Below are positions 42,405 through 50,653 of a DNA stretch of 64,000 nucleotides, one piece after another. The stretch covers positions 53,600 to 117,599 of the forward strand of contig JAIBEZ010000083.1 in NCBI GenBank assembly GCA_019459485.1, read 5' to 3'. The position numbers and the translations under genes are program-made. Below the pieces are notes generated by a model that ran no database searches, was not told the origin of the DNA, and saw nothing but the letters and a program-made list of their open reading frames with translations. Within the stretch, counting starts at the first letter, position 1; the number at the start of each line of letters is the position of its first letter. This DNA comes from Prolixibacteraceae bacterium (lineage in GTDB: Bacteria; Bacteroidota; Bacteroidia; Bacteroidales; Prolixibacteraceae).

Positions 42405-44891
42405 ATGATGGAAAACGAACTTTTTGCCGACGTTATATTGCCATTGCCGCTTGAAGGCCATTTTACCTATCGGGTTCCCGTTGCCTTTCATGCGAAAATT
42501 AAAACCGGAATCCGCGTAATTGTACAGTTCGGAAGGCGAAAGTTCTTTTCGGCATTGGTTTACCGTTTGCATGAAAATGCTCCTTCGGGCGATTTCGAAA
42601 TCAAAGATATTGACGCTATTCTGGACGAAGAGCCCATCATCGACCAAAAGCAGTTGAAACTTTGGGAGTGGATTGCCGCCTATTATTGCTGCACTTTGGG
42701 TGAGGTTTACAAAGCGGCGCTGCCTTCAGGCCTGAAACTGGAGAGCCAGACAAAAATCAGTCTTAATCCGGAAACAAACCTTCCGGAGAATTTAAGCGAC
42801 AAAGAAAGTGCAGTGATTTTACTGCTCGAAAGCCGGAAAACTGCAACTGTGCAGGATCTCAACCAGTTTCTTGGGCAACAGTCATCGTATGCTATCCTGA
42901 AATTGCTGCTCGAAAAAAACGCTGTGATCGTGGAAGAACAACTGCGCGAAAGCTACAAACCACGTGTGGTCACTTTTGTAAGGCTTAATCCTGAATACAA
43001 TTCCGAAGAAAAACTGAATGCATGCCTCGATTCGCTTAAAAAAGCAAAAAAGCAGGAACAACTCCTGAAAGTGTTTCTGGCTGAAACAATGTTTGGCGAA
43101 GCAGGTCTGACTGAGATCAGCAAAAAGGAATTGCTTGAAATAGCAAATGCAACCGATGCGGCGCTGAAAAGTTTGGAAGAAAAGAATATTCTGGAACTGT
43201 ATTCGAATGAAATTGGCCGGATTGACCGGCTGCAAAATGCTGATTTGCTGATCAAAGAACTTTCAGCCCCGCAACAAATTGCGATAGATGAAATAAAAAC
43301 CCAATTCGAAACCCATTCAACCATCCTGCTCAACGGGGTAACTTCCAGCGGAAAAACCGAAATATACATTCAACTGATTCAGGAACAGCTGGAATTGGGC
43401 AACCAGGTTTTGTACCTTGTTCCTGAAATTGGATTGACAACCCAGATTATAAACCGGTTAAAAGTTGCTTTTGGCGATTTGGCCGGAATTTATCATTCCA
43501 AATTCAACGATGCCGAAAGGGTTGAAATCTGGTTCAATGTGCTGAATGAAAAGCCGGGAAAAACCGGACAGCAATACAAAGTAATTCTGGGAGCGCGGTC
43601 GGCTATCTTTCTTCCGTTCAAAAATCTGGGACTTATAATTGTTGACGAGGAACACGAGAATTCGTACAAACAATTTGATCCGGCGCCACGCTATAATGCC
43701 CGCGATATGGCTATTCTGATGGGAAATATCCACAATGCAAAAGTGCTTTTAGGTTCGGCAACTCCATCGTATGAAACGTATTTCAATGCCCGCAGCAACA
43801 AATACGGATTGGTTGACTTGACCGAACGGTTTCAGGGTGTTGAAATGCCCGAACTGGTTGCGGCAAATACGCAGGAAGCCTACAAACGGAAACTAATGCG
43901 CTCGGTTTTTACTCCTGAACTTTTTGACGGGATTGCCGATGCCCTCGCCAACAAGGAGCAGGTGATCCTTTTTCAGAACCGGCGGGGTTTTGCGCCATTT
44001 GTGCAGTGCGGAAAATGCGGTTGGATACCGAAATGCAAATATTGCGACGTCAGTAAAACCTATCATAAAAACCAATCGCGGCTGATCTGTCATTATTGCG
44101 GGCACACCACTTCGCTGATTACAAAATGCGAGGAATGTGGCTCAGACGAGATCAAACCACGTGGTTTCGGTACCGAAAAAATTGAAGATGAAATTCAGCT
44201 TTTATTTCCTGAAGCGCGGGTTGCACGGATGGATTTGGATACAACCCGCGCGAAAAAAGCCTACGAGCAGCTTATTTACCAGTTCGAAAACCGCAAAATT
44301 GATATTCTGGTCGGAACACAAATGGTTACCAAAGGCTTGGATTTTGACCATGTTCGCGTGGTGGGTGTTTTAAATGCCGATAATTTGCTGAATTATCCCG
44401 ATTTTAGGTCGTACGAGCGAAGTTTTCAGATGATTATGCAGGTGAGTGGGAGAGCAGGCCGCAAAAACCGTCGCGGAAAAGTAATTGTCCAGACTTCGCA
44501 GCCCACCCATCCTGTGATTCAGGATGTGATTGCATACGATTACATCCGGCTTTTTAACCGGCAAATGGCCGAACGCAAGATTTTTAGGTACCCGCCTTAT
44601 TTCAGGCTCATTAAAATTGTGGTGAAACATCAGAACCGCGACCGGCTCGATCTGGCAGCTACGCATCTGGCAGCAGCTTTTAAAACCCATTTTAACCGGA
44701 ATGTGCTTGGTCCTGAATATCCGGTTGTGAGCCGCATTCAGTTGTGGTTTCAGAAGGAAATCCTGATCAAATTGCCGCGCGACGGTAAAATTCAGGAGGC
44801 AAAAACGAAAATCATGGAAATCATCAACCGCACCAAATCGCAACCAAACAACAGCCAATTGATTGTTTATGCTGATGTGGATCCGATGTAG
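42405..44891 (+). CDS. priA: Primosomal replication protein N' (PriA helicase)
   Basis: 828 residues (a second ATG follows). N-terminal 3' DNA-binding domain (ILPLPLEGHFTYRVP), helicase motif I GVTSSGKTEIYIQLI (about 311), motif II IIVDEEHENSYKQ, the zinc-binding Cys cluster (CGKCGWIPKCKYCD, CHYCGHTT, CEECGSD, about 530-580) and motif VI QVSGRAGR. It restarts replication forks. Its last 104 bases are repeated, with about 91% identity, at 45832-45935 beyond a small gene cassette. Confidence 0.96.
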   Translation: MMENELFADVILPLPLEGHFTYRVPVAFHAKIKTGIRVIVQFGRRKFFSALVYRLHENAPSGDFEIKDIDAILDEEPIIDQKQLKLWEWIAAYYCCTLGEVYKAALPSGLKLESQTKISLNPETNLPENLSDKESAVILLLESRKTATVQDLNQFLGQQSSYAILKLLLEKNAVIVEEQLRESYKPRVVTFVRLNPEYNSEEKLNACLDSLKKAKKQEQLLKVFLAETMFGEAGLTEISKKELLEIANATDAALKSLEEKNILELYSNEIGRIDRLQNADLLIKELSAPQQIAIDEIKTQFETHSTILLNGVTSSGKTEIYIQLIQEQLELGNQVLYLVPEIGLTTQIINRLKVAFGDLAGIYHSKFNDAERVEIWFNVLNEKPGKTGQQYKVILGARSAIFLPFKNLGLIIVDEEHENSYKQFDPAPRYNARDMAILMGNIHNAKVLLGSATPSYETYFNARSNKYGLVDLTERFQGVEMPELVAANTQEAYKRKLMRSVFTPELFDGIADALANKEQVILFQNRRGFAPFVQCGKCGWIPKCKYCDVSKTYHKNQSRLICHYCGHTTSLITKCEECGSDEIKPRGFGTEKIEDEIQLLFPEARVARMDLDTTRAKKAYEQLIYQFENRKIDILVGTQMVTKGLDFDHVRVVGVLNADNLLNYPDFRSYERSFQMIMQVSGRAGRKNRRGKVIVQTSQPTHPVIQDVIAYDYIRLFNRQMAERKIFRYPPYFRLIKIVVKHQNRDRLDLAATHLAAAFKTHFNRNVLGPEYPVVSRIQLWFQKEILIKLPRDGKIQEAKTKIMEIINRTKSQPNNSQLIVYADVDPM

Positions 44892-44944
44892 AATTATTTC
44901 TTTTCAACTTTGGAAATCGACTACTGGCGGAGCCGCATATTCGA

Positions 44945-45130
44945 TTATGTGTTCGGCATTTTTAACACCTTATCCTTCGTTCTCTTTTTTGAGATTGTCT
45001 GAGTAACCTTTGACTTGTTTTGTAGTTTTCTGATCCGGATAAATTCGCTTATCTCGATTCTTTCTTTGTCGGTCAATGGCGGACTTTGTATTATAAAATC
45101 AACGCCTTCCGGTTCTTTTATTAAGCCCAT
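44945..45130 (-). CDS. Small partner protein of the GNAT-like gene
   Basis: 61 residues. MGLIKEPEGVDFIIQSPPLT is followed by DKERIEISEFIRIRK and a very basic tail (KKRTKDKVLK). It starts 5 nt after the stop of the upstream GNAT-like gene, so the two are one operon. A short acidic-then-basic protein beside an acetyltransferase could be an antitoxin or a DNA-binding partner (inference). Similar small genes next to GNAT-like genes are familiar in Bacteroidota, but I know of no assigned function. Confidence 0.7.
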   Translation of the reverse strand: MGLIKEPEGVDFIIQSPPLTDKERIEISEFIRIRKLQNKSKVTQTISKKRTKDKVLKMPNT

Positions 45131-45135
45131 CGTTT

Positions 45136-45663
45136 CTAAATTTTAAAATATTTTTCCACTAAAATTCTCGCTGCCTTTGTATCTATTATCATTCGCTGAT
45201 TTTTGAAACGGTAAGCACCCAAAGTTTTCTCATAATGGTCAATCAATTTGGTTTTAGCTGTAAATGCAACGTAACCTTCGAAACCTTTCTGAAATGATAA
45301 TTTACAGGCATAAGCAACTAAATTTCCAGCAACGCCTTCATATAATTTATGTTTGCCAATATTGAAAGGTGCGCTTTCCAATAAGTCCATAAAAACATGG
45401 TCCTGCTCTATTGTAACACTCAAAAGTCCTTGTATAATATTGGGGTTGTGTACGATTGTTAGTTTATATACTTCTTTCTTAATTTCGTCAAATTCCTGTT
45501 TCCAATTGAAATTCCACCCTTTGTTTTTAGTGATATGTTTCAAATCCGATGTACCTAACCGAATTACTTCTGTCTGAAAACTATCACCTGAAACCGTGTT
45601 TAGGATTGAGTTCGTCAGCCTGTCGATGATAAAACCCTGTTCTGTTTTTTTTGAGTCTTCCAT
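45136..45663 (-). CDS. GNAT-like acetyltransferase of a small accessory cassette
   Basis: 175 residues. The C-terminal half carries a GNAT-like motif A region (YEGVAGNLVAYACKLSFQKG, where the helix after the strand holds the acetyl-CoA loop) followed by YVAFTAKTKLIDHYEKTLGA, whose conserved Tyr is placed as in motif B. The N-terminal 45 residues are separate. Substrate unknown: an RNA- or tRNA-modifying toxin is one option, a metabolite acetyltransferase another. It is the first gene of a two-gene operon. A strong promoter (TTTG-N20-TATCTTTG) ends 4 nt before its ATG, predicting a leaderless mRNA. Confidence 0.78.
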   Translation of the reverse strand: MEDSKKTEQGFIIDRLTNSILNTVSGDSFQTEVIRLGTSDLKHITKNKGWNFNWKQEFDEIKKEVYKLTIVHNPNIIQGLLSVTIEQDHVFMDLLESAPFNIGKHKLYEGVAGNLVAYACKLSFQKGFEGYVAFTAKTKLIDHYEKTLGAYRFKNQRMIIDTKAARILVEKYFKI

Positions 45664-45667
45664 TCTT

Positions 45668-45699
45668 CAAAGATACTAATCTTATCATTATTACTCAAA
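45668..45699 (-). promoter_or_regulatory. Promoter of the GNAT-like cassette
   Basis: Minus strand TTTG (45699-45696), 20-nt spacer, TATCTTTG (45675-45668), then 4 nt to the ATG at 45663. The expected start site falls on or next to the ATG. Confidence 0.75.
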
Positions 45700-45831
45700 T
45701 GCTGATTGATAGGCTCCATTGAATTATTACCAATATCTTTGTTTTTTATAAACGCGACTGAGAGGATGAACGCTAGTCATCTGATAAGTTTACCAAGGTG
45801 CACTCTGATAGTTAACTACTTGCGGAACCAT

Positions 45832-45935
45832 AAATTCAGGAGGCCAAAACTAAAATCATGGAAATTATCCATCGCACCAAATCGCAACCAAACAACAGCC
45901 AATTGGTCGTTTATGCGGATGTGGATCCGATGTAA
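45832..45935 (+). pseudogene. Second, diverged copy of the priA 3' end
   Basis: 104 bases aligning with 44788-44891 at about 91% identity and without gaps. In the priA frame it reads QEAKTKIMEIIHRTKSQPNN, then SQLVVYADVDPM and a TAA stop; the intact gene has N for H, I for V and ends TAG. Most base differences are synonymous, so this copy diverged while it was still part of a functional priA. It has no upstream coding sequence of its own. Confidence 0.92.
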
Positions 45936-45975
45936 TTGTGATTGTAGAGACAGGGCAATGCCCTGTCTGACACAT

Positions 45976-46163
45976 ACCACCTCGGAGGTACCCCCTACCA
46001 CCTAAAAGGTGCAACATCGGACCTTTTAGGTACTCCCTACCACCTAAAAGAGGGAGCATTGGACCTTTTAGGTACCCCCCACCACCTAAAAGAGGGAACA
46101 TTGGATCTTTTAGGTACCCCCTACCACCAAAAAGGGAGAATATTCTCCGAAAAAGGTGCACGA
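45976..46163 (+). repeat. 42-bp palindromic tandem repeat
   Basis: Three full units start at 45997, 46039 and 46081 (ACCACCTAAAAG...CTTTTAGGTACCCCCT), preceded by a half-unit (45976-45996) and followed by a decayed fourth. Each contains the inverted repeat ACCTAAAAG/CTTTTAGGT around a variable centre (CATTGGA type), so each can form a hairpin. The segment is open on the minus strand and would encode 14-residue GGRGYLKGPM-like repeats, but nothing supports expression. A separate GTAGAGACAGGGCA/TGCCCTGTCT element precedes it (about 45945-45969), and a related GTAGAGACAGG lies at 46185. Nothing else is seen between 45936 and 46212. Confidence 0.9.
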
Positions 46164-46212
46164 GAGTATGTTTGAGATGGGCGTGTAGAGACAGGCACCA
46201 GGTGCAGAAGTT

Positions 46213-46839
46213 TTAGAATTTTCCGAATTTAAAAACGAGACCGATATTGGTTCCTTCCAGAATATCAGGATTGGTATCGGCCATTTCAATTTTGGAGGTA
46301 AAACGATAGCCCAGTGATGCTGCAAGCCGCATATAGCGTGTCATGTTAAATTCCAGTTCGACCGAAGGTTCAAAAACCAGGAATACATCCTCGCTCGAAT
46401 CATCAAATAACCAGTCATTGTCCCAATGATTGCGATCTTCAATTCTTGCAATACCACCAACTCCGAACAACACCGGTAACGACACATGAACCGGCAGTCG
46501 CGGGAAAAGAATTGGCTCCAGGTAGAGACCGCCATAACCTCCGGCCAGATTGTAATCCAGATCGTTATCGCGCCAGTTATGGTAATTTATGTCGTTTACA
46601 AAACCATTACCACCCAAACCGATGGCAAACGAATGGTCGATGATCCACGCACCCCGGGCACCCATCATAAAAGCATCTTTTCCATCAATTTGCGTGTAAT
46701 TAAATGAAAGTGCCCCGTAGCCACCGTTTTTTCGGTTTTTTGAGAAGATGGTAGAAATCTGGTCATTTTCTTCGTATTCCTGGGCGGTAGCGCATAGGAA
46801 ACCTAACCCCAGAAAAATCAGGAGTGTTAACTTTTTCAT
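46213..46839 (-). CDS. Outer membrane beta-barrel-like protein
   Basis: 208 residues. Signal peptide MKKLTLLIFLGLGFLCATAQ. Alternating strands follow (GGYGALSFNYTQIDGKDAFM, IGLGGNGFVND, LPVHVSLPVLFGVGG), with the last strand NIGLVFKFGKF ending in a terminal aromatic as in 8- to 10-stranded barrels. Function unknown. Upstream of the repeat region and downstream of a similar gene (46870-47376); the two may be co-transcribed across a 30-bp gap. Confidence 0.8.
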   Translation of the reverse strand: MKKLTLLIFLGLGFLCATAQEYEENDQISTIFSKNRKNGGYGALSFNYTQIDGKDAFMMGARGAWIIDHSFAIGLGGNGFVNDINYHNWRDNDLDYNLAGGYGGLYLEPILFPRLPVHVSLPVLFGVGGIARIEDRNHWDNDWLFDDSSEDVFLVFEPSVELEFNMTRYMRLAASLGYRFTSKIEMADTNPDILEGTNIGLVFKFGKF

Positions 46840-46869
46840 TTTAAATTGTTTAAATTGTTTTGTGTTTTC

Positions 46870-47376
46870 TTAAAAAGTATATTTCACTGTAAAGGCAAAA
46901 TCAAAAGGCTGTATCTGGAAGAAGTTCCTTCCGAACAGGTTAAAATATGGTTTTGCTTCAACACCTACCACAAGCGGAATTTGCGGAATGGTGTATTCAA
47001 GGGCTGCCAATGCGTCGAGTCCGGCAATGACGCCGGTTCTGCGTTCCGGGTACAAATATTTATACGGATAGACAACGTCATAATGGTAAATGTTCCAGGT
47101 TTCGAAACCAGCATGGGCGCCAAAACCGTAAACCAACGAAATAGGTTCACCAATATCGAAAACATCAGGAATGTGGAATTCTTTCAGGGCGGTAAGTTGC
47201 AGCCCCCTTTTGCGGGTTGAAAGCAATGCTTTATACGAACTCAGGTCGCCCGAAAAAACACGGTATTCAAAGCCCGATGAAATTCCGCCACGGATACCAA
47301 TTGCTTTTTGCGGGCCTTGTGAAAAACCCGGAAGGGTCAGCAGTAATAGGATAATCAAAGAATATACCTTTTTCAT
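46870..47376 (-). CDS. Small outer membrane beta-barrel-like protein
   Basis: 168 residues. Signal peptide MKKVYSLIILLLLTLPGFSQ, then strand-rich sequence with glycine turns (IGIRGGISSGFEYRVFSGD, VYGFGAHAGFETW) and a final strand DFAFTVKYTF. No enzymatic motif. Paralogue-like partner of the downstream barrel gene. The 196 bp upstream contain only CCCGA/TCGGG and similar short inverted repeats. Confidence 0.78.
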   Translation of the reverse strand: MKKVYSLIILLLLTLPGFSQGPQKAIGIRGGISSGFEYRVFSGDLSSYKALLSTRKRGLQLTALKEFHIPDVFDIGEPISLVYGFGAHAGFETWNIYHYDVVYPYKYLYPERRTGVIAGLDALAALEYTIPQIPLVVGVEAKPYFNLFGRNFFQIQPFDFAFTVKYTF

Positions 47377-47572
47377 CTGTTTTTTGTTTTGATTTTTAAT
47401 TGTCAGATAGCCTGTCCCGATTTATCGGGAGAACTCGCCAAATCATTTTCCTATGTGAGAAGCAATTCTTATGGCTCGTTTCATATTACAGTTTTGTGTG
47501 CAAATTATGGAATAAAATGATTGATTTCGGAATTGAATGTTTCGGGTAAAAACCATGGGCTGAAGCTGATCC

Positions 47573-48295
47573 TTAATTCTTATCGACCACTTCCCCTGAT
47601 CCCGAAATGCTTGTGTGAATAACCGGATGGTTGATATAGAATACCCTTCCGCTTCCTGAAATTCGGGCATCGATGGTGTGACTTGCATTTACAAACACAT
47701 CGCCCGATCCTGAAATTACTGCTTTACAATCGCGGTGCGGAAAGTCGTAAGCTTTTATCTTGCCCGAACCACTGACGACGAATTCGGTTTCAGTGGCATC
47801 ACCTTCAAGAAAAACAGTACCCGAACCCGAAACGCTGGCTTTCATATTATCGGTACTTATTTCTGTATCAATATCGCCCGATCCTGAAATTGCAATTTTG
47901 AAATCGTCACTCATAAAGCTGCCGGTTTTCATGATTCCCGATCCGCTTAATGCAAGTCCATTCAAAACCGGCGTAGTAATATACACCTCTATCGGATAAT
48001 TCAGGCGAACTGAATGCACACCGCGGGTTCTGATTTTGAGTGTTTTACCAACCACATCGGTTTCGATGTACGACAGCAGGTTCGATTCGGCGCTTACTTC
48101 AACCGAATAGCTTGTACCCGGAACAATGGTTACGTCAAAATCGCCACTCGAAGTTATCTCCTCGAAACCGGAGGCTCCGCGGGATTCTGTTCGAAGGTTT
48201 CCGTTGCCTTCCAGAAATAGTTCGTCAACGCAGGAACTTGTTCCGAAGAGAAGGCCAAAAAGCGAAAGTACCAGGGATAATTTAATTGTGTTCAT
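47573..48295 (-). CDS. GIN-domain (DUF2807) lipoprotein
   Basis: 240 residues. Lipoprotein signal ending LLFGTSSC. The GIN domain follows: ITSSGDFDVTIVPGTSYSVE, then beta-helix turns with the recurring SGSG motif (LALSGSGIMKTG, AISGSGDIDT, SVSGSGTVFLEG, VVSGSGKIKAYDF, VISGSGDVFVN, RISGSGRVFYIN, SISGSGEVVDKN). Predicted surface or periplasmic beta-helical adhesin head. Its promoter region carries the TGCAACC-N16-GTC motif that also precedes the ECF sigma gene 4.5 kb away, so it is probably controlled by that sigma factor. Confidence 0.9.
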   Translation of the reverse strand: MNTIKLSLVLSLFGLLFGTSSCVDELFLEGNGNLRTESRGASGFEEITSSGDFDVTIVPGTSYSVEVSAESNLLSYIETDVVGKTLKIRTRGVHSVRLNYPIEVYITTPVLNGLALSGSGIMKTGSFMSDDFKIAISGSGDIDTEISTDNMKASVSGSGTVFLEGDATETEFVVSGSGKIKAYDFPHRDCKAVISGSGDVFVNASHTIDARISGSGRVFYINHPVIHTSISGSGEVVDKN

Positions 48296-48346
48296 GACTT
48301 TGAGAATTTGATGTTTCTAAATTGTTTCTGTTTTCTGATTTTTATA

Positions 48347-48372
48347 GACATCATTTTTTCGAAGTGGTTGCA
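48347..48372 (-). promoter_or_regulatory. ECF-type promoter of the GIN lipoprotein
   Basis: Minus strand TGCAACC (48372-48366), 16-nt spacer ACTTCGAAAAAATGAT, then GTC (48349-48347) and TATAA. The sigma-gene promoter (52882-52857) has the same boxes, the same spacing and a shared CGAAAAAA in the spacer. Start site expected near 48340, leaving a 45-nt leader. Confidence 0.75.
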
Positions 48373-48499
48373 GATCTTATAAAAAAAATAAATTTTTTTT
48401 TATCGCTGAAACACGGAAAAATTTTCAATCATTGCATTTCGCTTATTGTATTCAAGTCACATTTATAATTAGATTTACGGAATATAGAATTTCAATAAA

Positions 48500-50644
48500 A
48501 TGATACTATTAAGCATTTTTGAAACAACGCTTCCACTTACAAATCCGGTATTAAAATTTCTGGTAATACTGGTCATTATATTGTTTGCACCAATTCTGCT
48601 GAACAAGATAAGGATTCCTCAAATACTTGGGCTTATTATCGCCGGTGCTATTATTGGGCCGAATGGTATTAATTTACTTTTGCGCGACAGCGGTATTATC
48701 CTGTCAGGCACGGCTGGATTGCTTTACATCATGTTCCTCGCGGGCCTGGAAATTGATTTGGCTGAATTTAAAAAGAACAGTTCAAAGAGTTTGCTCTTCG
48801 GAATGTTCACTTTTCTGATTCCAATGACAATGGGCATACTGGCAGGACTTTATGTGTTGAATTTTTCTATGCTGACCTCGGTGTTACTGGCGAGTATGTT
48901 CGCATCGCATACATTGATTGCCTATCCAATTTTAAGTAAGTTGGGTGTAACAAAAAACAGGGCAGTAAATATTGCGGTTGGCGGAACATTGATTACTGAC
49001 ACGCTTGCACTTTTAGTTCTTGCAGTTATTGTTGGAATGACAACCGGCGAGGTAAATTCCCAATTCTGGACCAAACTTACAATTTCAATTATCCTGTTTG
49101 GGTTGACTGTGATGATTCTTTTCCCAATTATTGGCCGTTGGTTTTTAAAACGTTACGACGACAATGTTTCTCAATATATTTTTGTACTTGTAATGGTTTT
49201 TCTGGGAGCTGTTCTTGCTGAAGTTGCAGGTATTGAGGCCATTATTGGTGCATTCCTTTCAGGATTGGCATTGAATCGTTTAATTCCGGCCACTTCGCCA
49301 TTAATGAACAGGATTGAATTCGTCGGCAATGCCATTTTCATTCCGTTTTTCCTGATCGGGATTGGAATGCTTGTCGATTACAGGGCTTTTTTCCTGGACT
49401 TTGAAACCATAAAAGTTGCAGCAGTTATGACAGTGGTTGCAACTTCAGCAAAATTTATAGCTGCCTGGCTGACTCAAAAAACCTTAAAATTCACCGTTGA
49501 TGAGCGCAGATTGATTTTCGGGTTGAGCAATGCACAGGCGGCCGCTACACTGGCAGCAGTTCTGGTTGGTTACAATGTTATTCTGGGGCAATCGGCCAAT
49601 GGTGAACCTATTCGTTTGTTGAGTGAGAGTGTTTTAAACGGAACGATTGTCATGATCCTGATAACCTGCACAATTGCAACATTTGTTGCTCAAAAAGGAG
49701 CTCATAATATTTCATTGGAAGCAACGTCGATGGATACCAGGGAAAGTAATAGTGAAGAAAAAATACTGATACCTGTTAGCAATCCTGAAACTGTTGAAGA
49801 ATTAATTAATTTGAGCACAATAATTAAATCAAGGGAAAATAAGAATGGGCTATTTGCTCTTAGTATAATTAAAAATGATTCGAATGATTTGGATGCAGAC
49901 AAAAATGCAAATAAGTTGCTTGACAAAGCAATACACACGGCTTCGGCTACCGATGTTATTTTAAACAAGTTATTGCGGTATGACCAGAATATTACAAATG
50001 GAATTACCAGTGTTATCAGGGAAAACAATATTTCTGAACTGATTTTAGGACTTCATGTTAAAAAGGGTATTTCTGAATCTTTTTTGGGTAATCTGACGGA
50101 AGGTATTTTATCAAATTGTAATATTACAACCTTCGTTTACAAACCGGCACAGCCAATAGCTACCATAAAAAGACATATCATTGTTTTGCCAAACAATGCT
50201 GAACATGAAATCGGATTTCCTTTTTGGCTGCTGAAAATTTGGAATATTTCGCGCAATACAGGTTCGAAATTAGTATTCTATGGAACTGAGCAAACAAATC
50301 AACTGATTAAGGATATTCATTCAAATTATCCGATTGAAGCAGAATTTAGAAATTTTGAGAATTGGGATGAATTTATGGTTCTTTCTGGTGAGATAAAGAA
50401 TGACGACAATCTGATAATTGTTTTAAGCAGAGAAAATAAGCCTTCCTATCACTCAAATATGAAGAATATACCCAACTGGTTAAACAAATATTTTCAATCA
50501 AATAGTTTCATATTGGTTTATCCAATGCAAATTGGAGTGGCCGAAAACAGATCAATCGACTTAAATTATCCTTCGCTTCTGGAGCCAATTGAAAAGCTTG
50601 ATGAAGTTCGAAAAACAATCGTCAGTATTTTCCGACGAAAATAA
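48500..50644 (+). CDS. CPA2 family cation:proton antiporter with C-terminal USP-like domains
   Basis: 714 residues. The first ~410 hold about 12 membrane helices of the Na+/H+ exchanger fold (IPQILGLIIAGAIIGPNGIN; LLYIMFLAGLEIDLAEF with the Asp of the translocation site; FIPFFLIGIGMLVDY). Residues about 420-714 are cytosolic, with universal-stress-protein-like repeats (EEKILIPVSNPETVEEL and IKRHIIVLPNNAEHEIGF). Likely exchanges Na+ or K+ for H+. Divergent from the GIN lipoprotein gene, separated by 204 bp that include its ECF promoter. Single gene. Confidence 0.92.
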   Translation: MILLSIFETTLPLTNPVLKFLVILVIILFAPILLNKIRIPQILGLIIAGAIIGPNGINLLLRDSGIILSGTAGLLYIMFLAGLEIDLAEFKKNSSKSLLFGMFTFLIPMTMGILAGLYVLNFSMLTSVLLASMFASHTLIAYPILSKLGVTKNRAVNIAVGGTLITDTLALLVLAVIVGMTTGEVNSQFWTKLTISIILFGLTVMILFPIIGRWFLKRYDDNVSQYIFVLVMVFLGAVLAEVAGIEAIIGAFLSGLALNRLIPATSPLMNRIEFVGNAIFIPFFLIGIGMLVDYRAFFLDFETIKVAAVMTVVATSAKFIAAWLTQKTLKFTVDERRLIFGLSNAQAAATLAAVLVGYNVILGQSANGEPIRLLSESVLNGTIVMILITCTIATFVAQKGAHNISLEATSMDTRESNSEEKILIPVSNPETVEELINLSTIIKSRENKNGLFALSIIKNDSNDLDADKNANKLLDKAIHTASATDVILNKLLRYDQNITNGITSVIRENNISELILGLHVKKGISESFLGNLTEGILSNCNITTFVYKPAQPIATIKRHIIVLPNNAEHEIGFPFWLLKIWNISRNTGSKLVFYGTEQTNQLIKDIHSNYPIEAEFRNFENWDEFMVLSGEIKNDDNLIIVLSRENKPSYHSNMKNIPNWLNKYFQSNSFILVYPMQIGVAENRSIDLNYPSLLEPIEKLDEVRKTIVSIFRRK

Positions 50645-50653
50645 AGGTTTCTT

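Noticed and set aside
45865..46161. Minus-strand protein of 14-residue repeats
   Set aside because: It is simply the 42-bp palindromic repeat read in an open frame; it runs into the foreign priA tail and has no start context.
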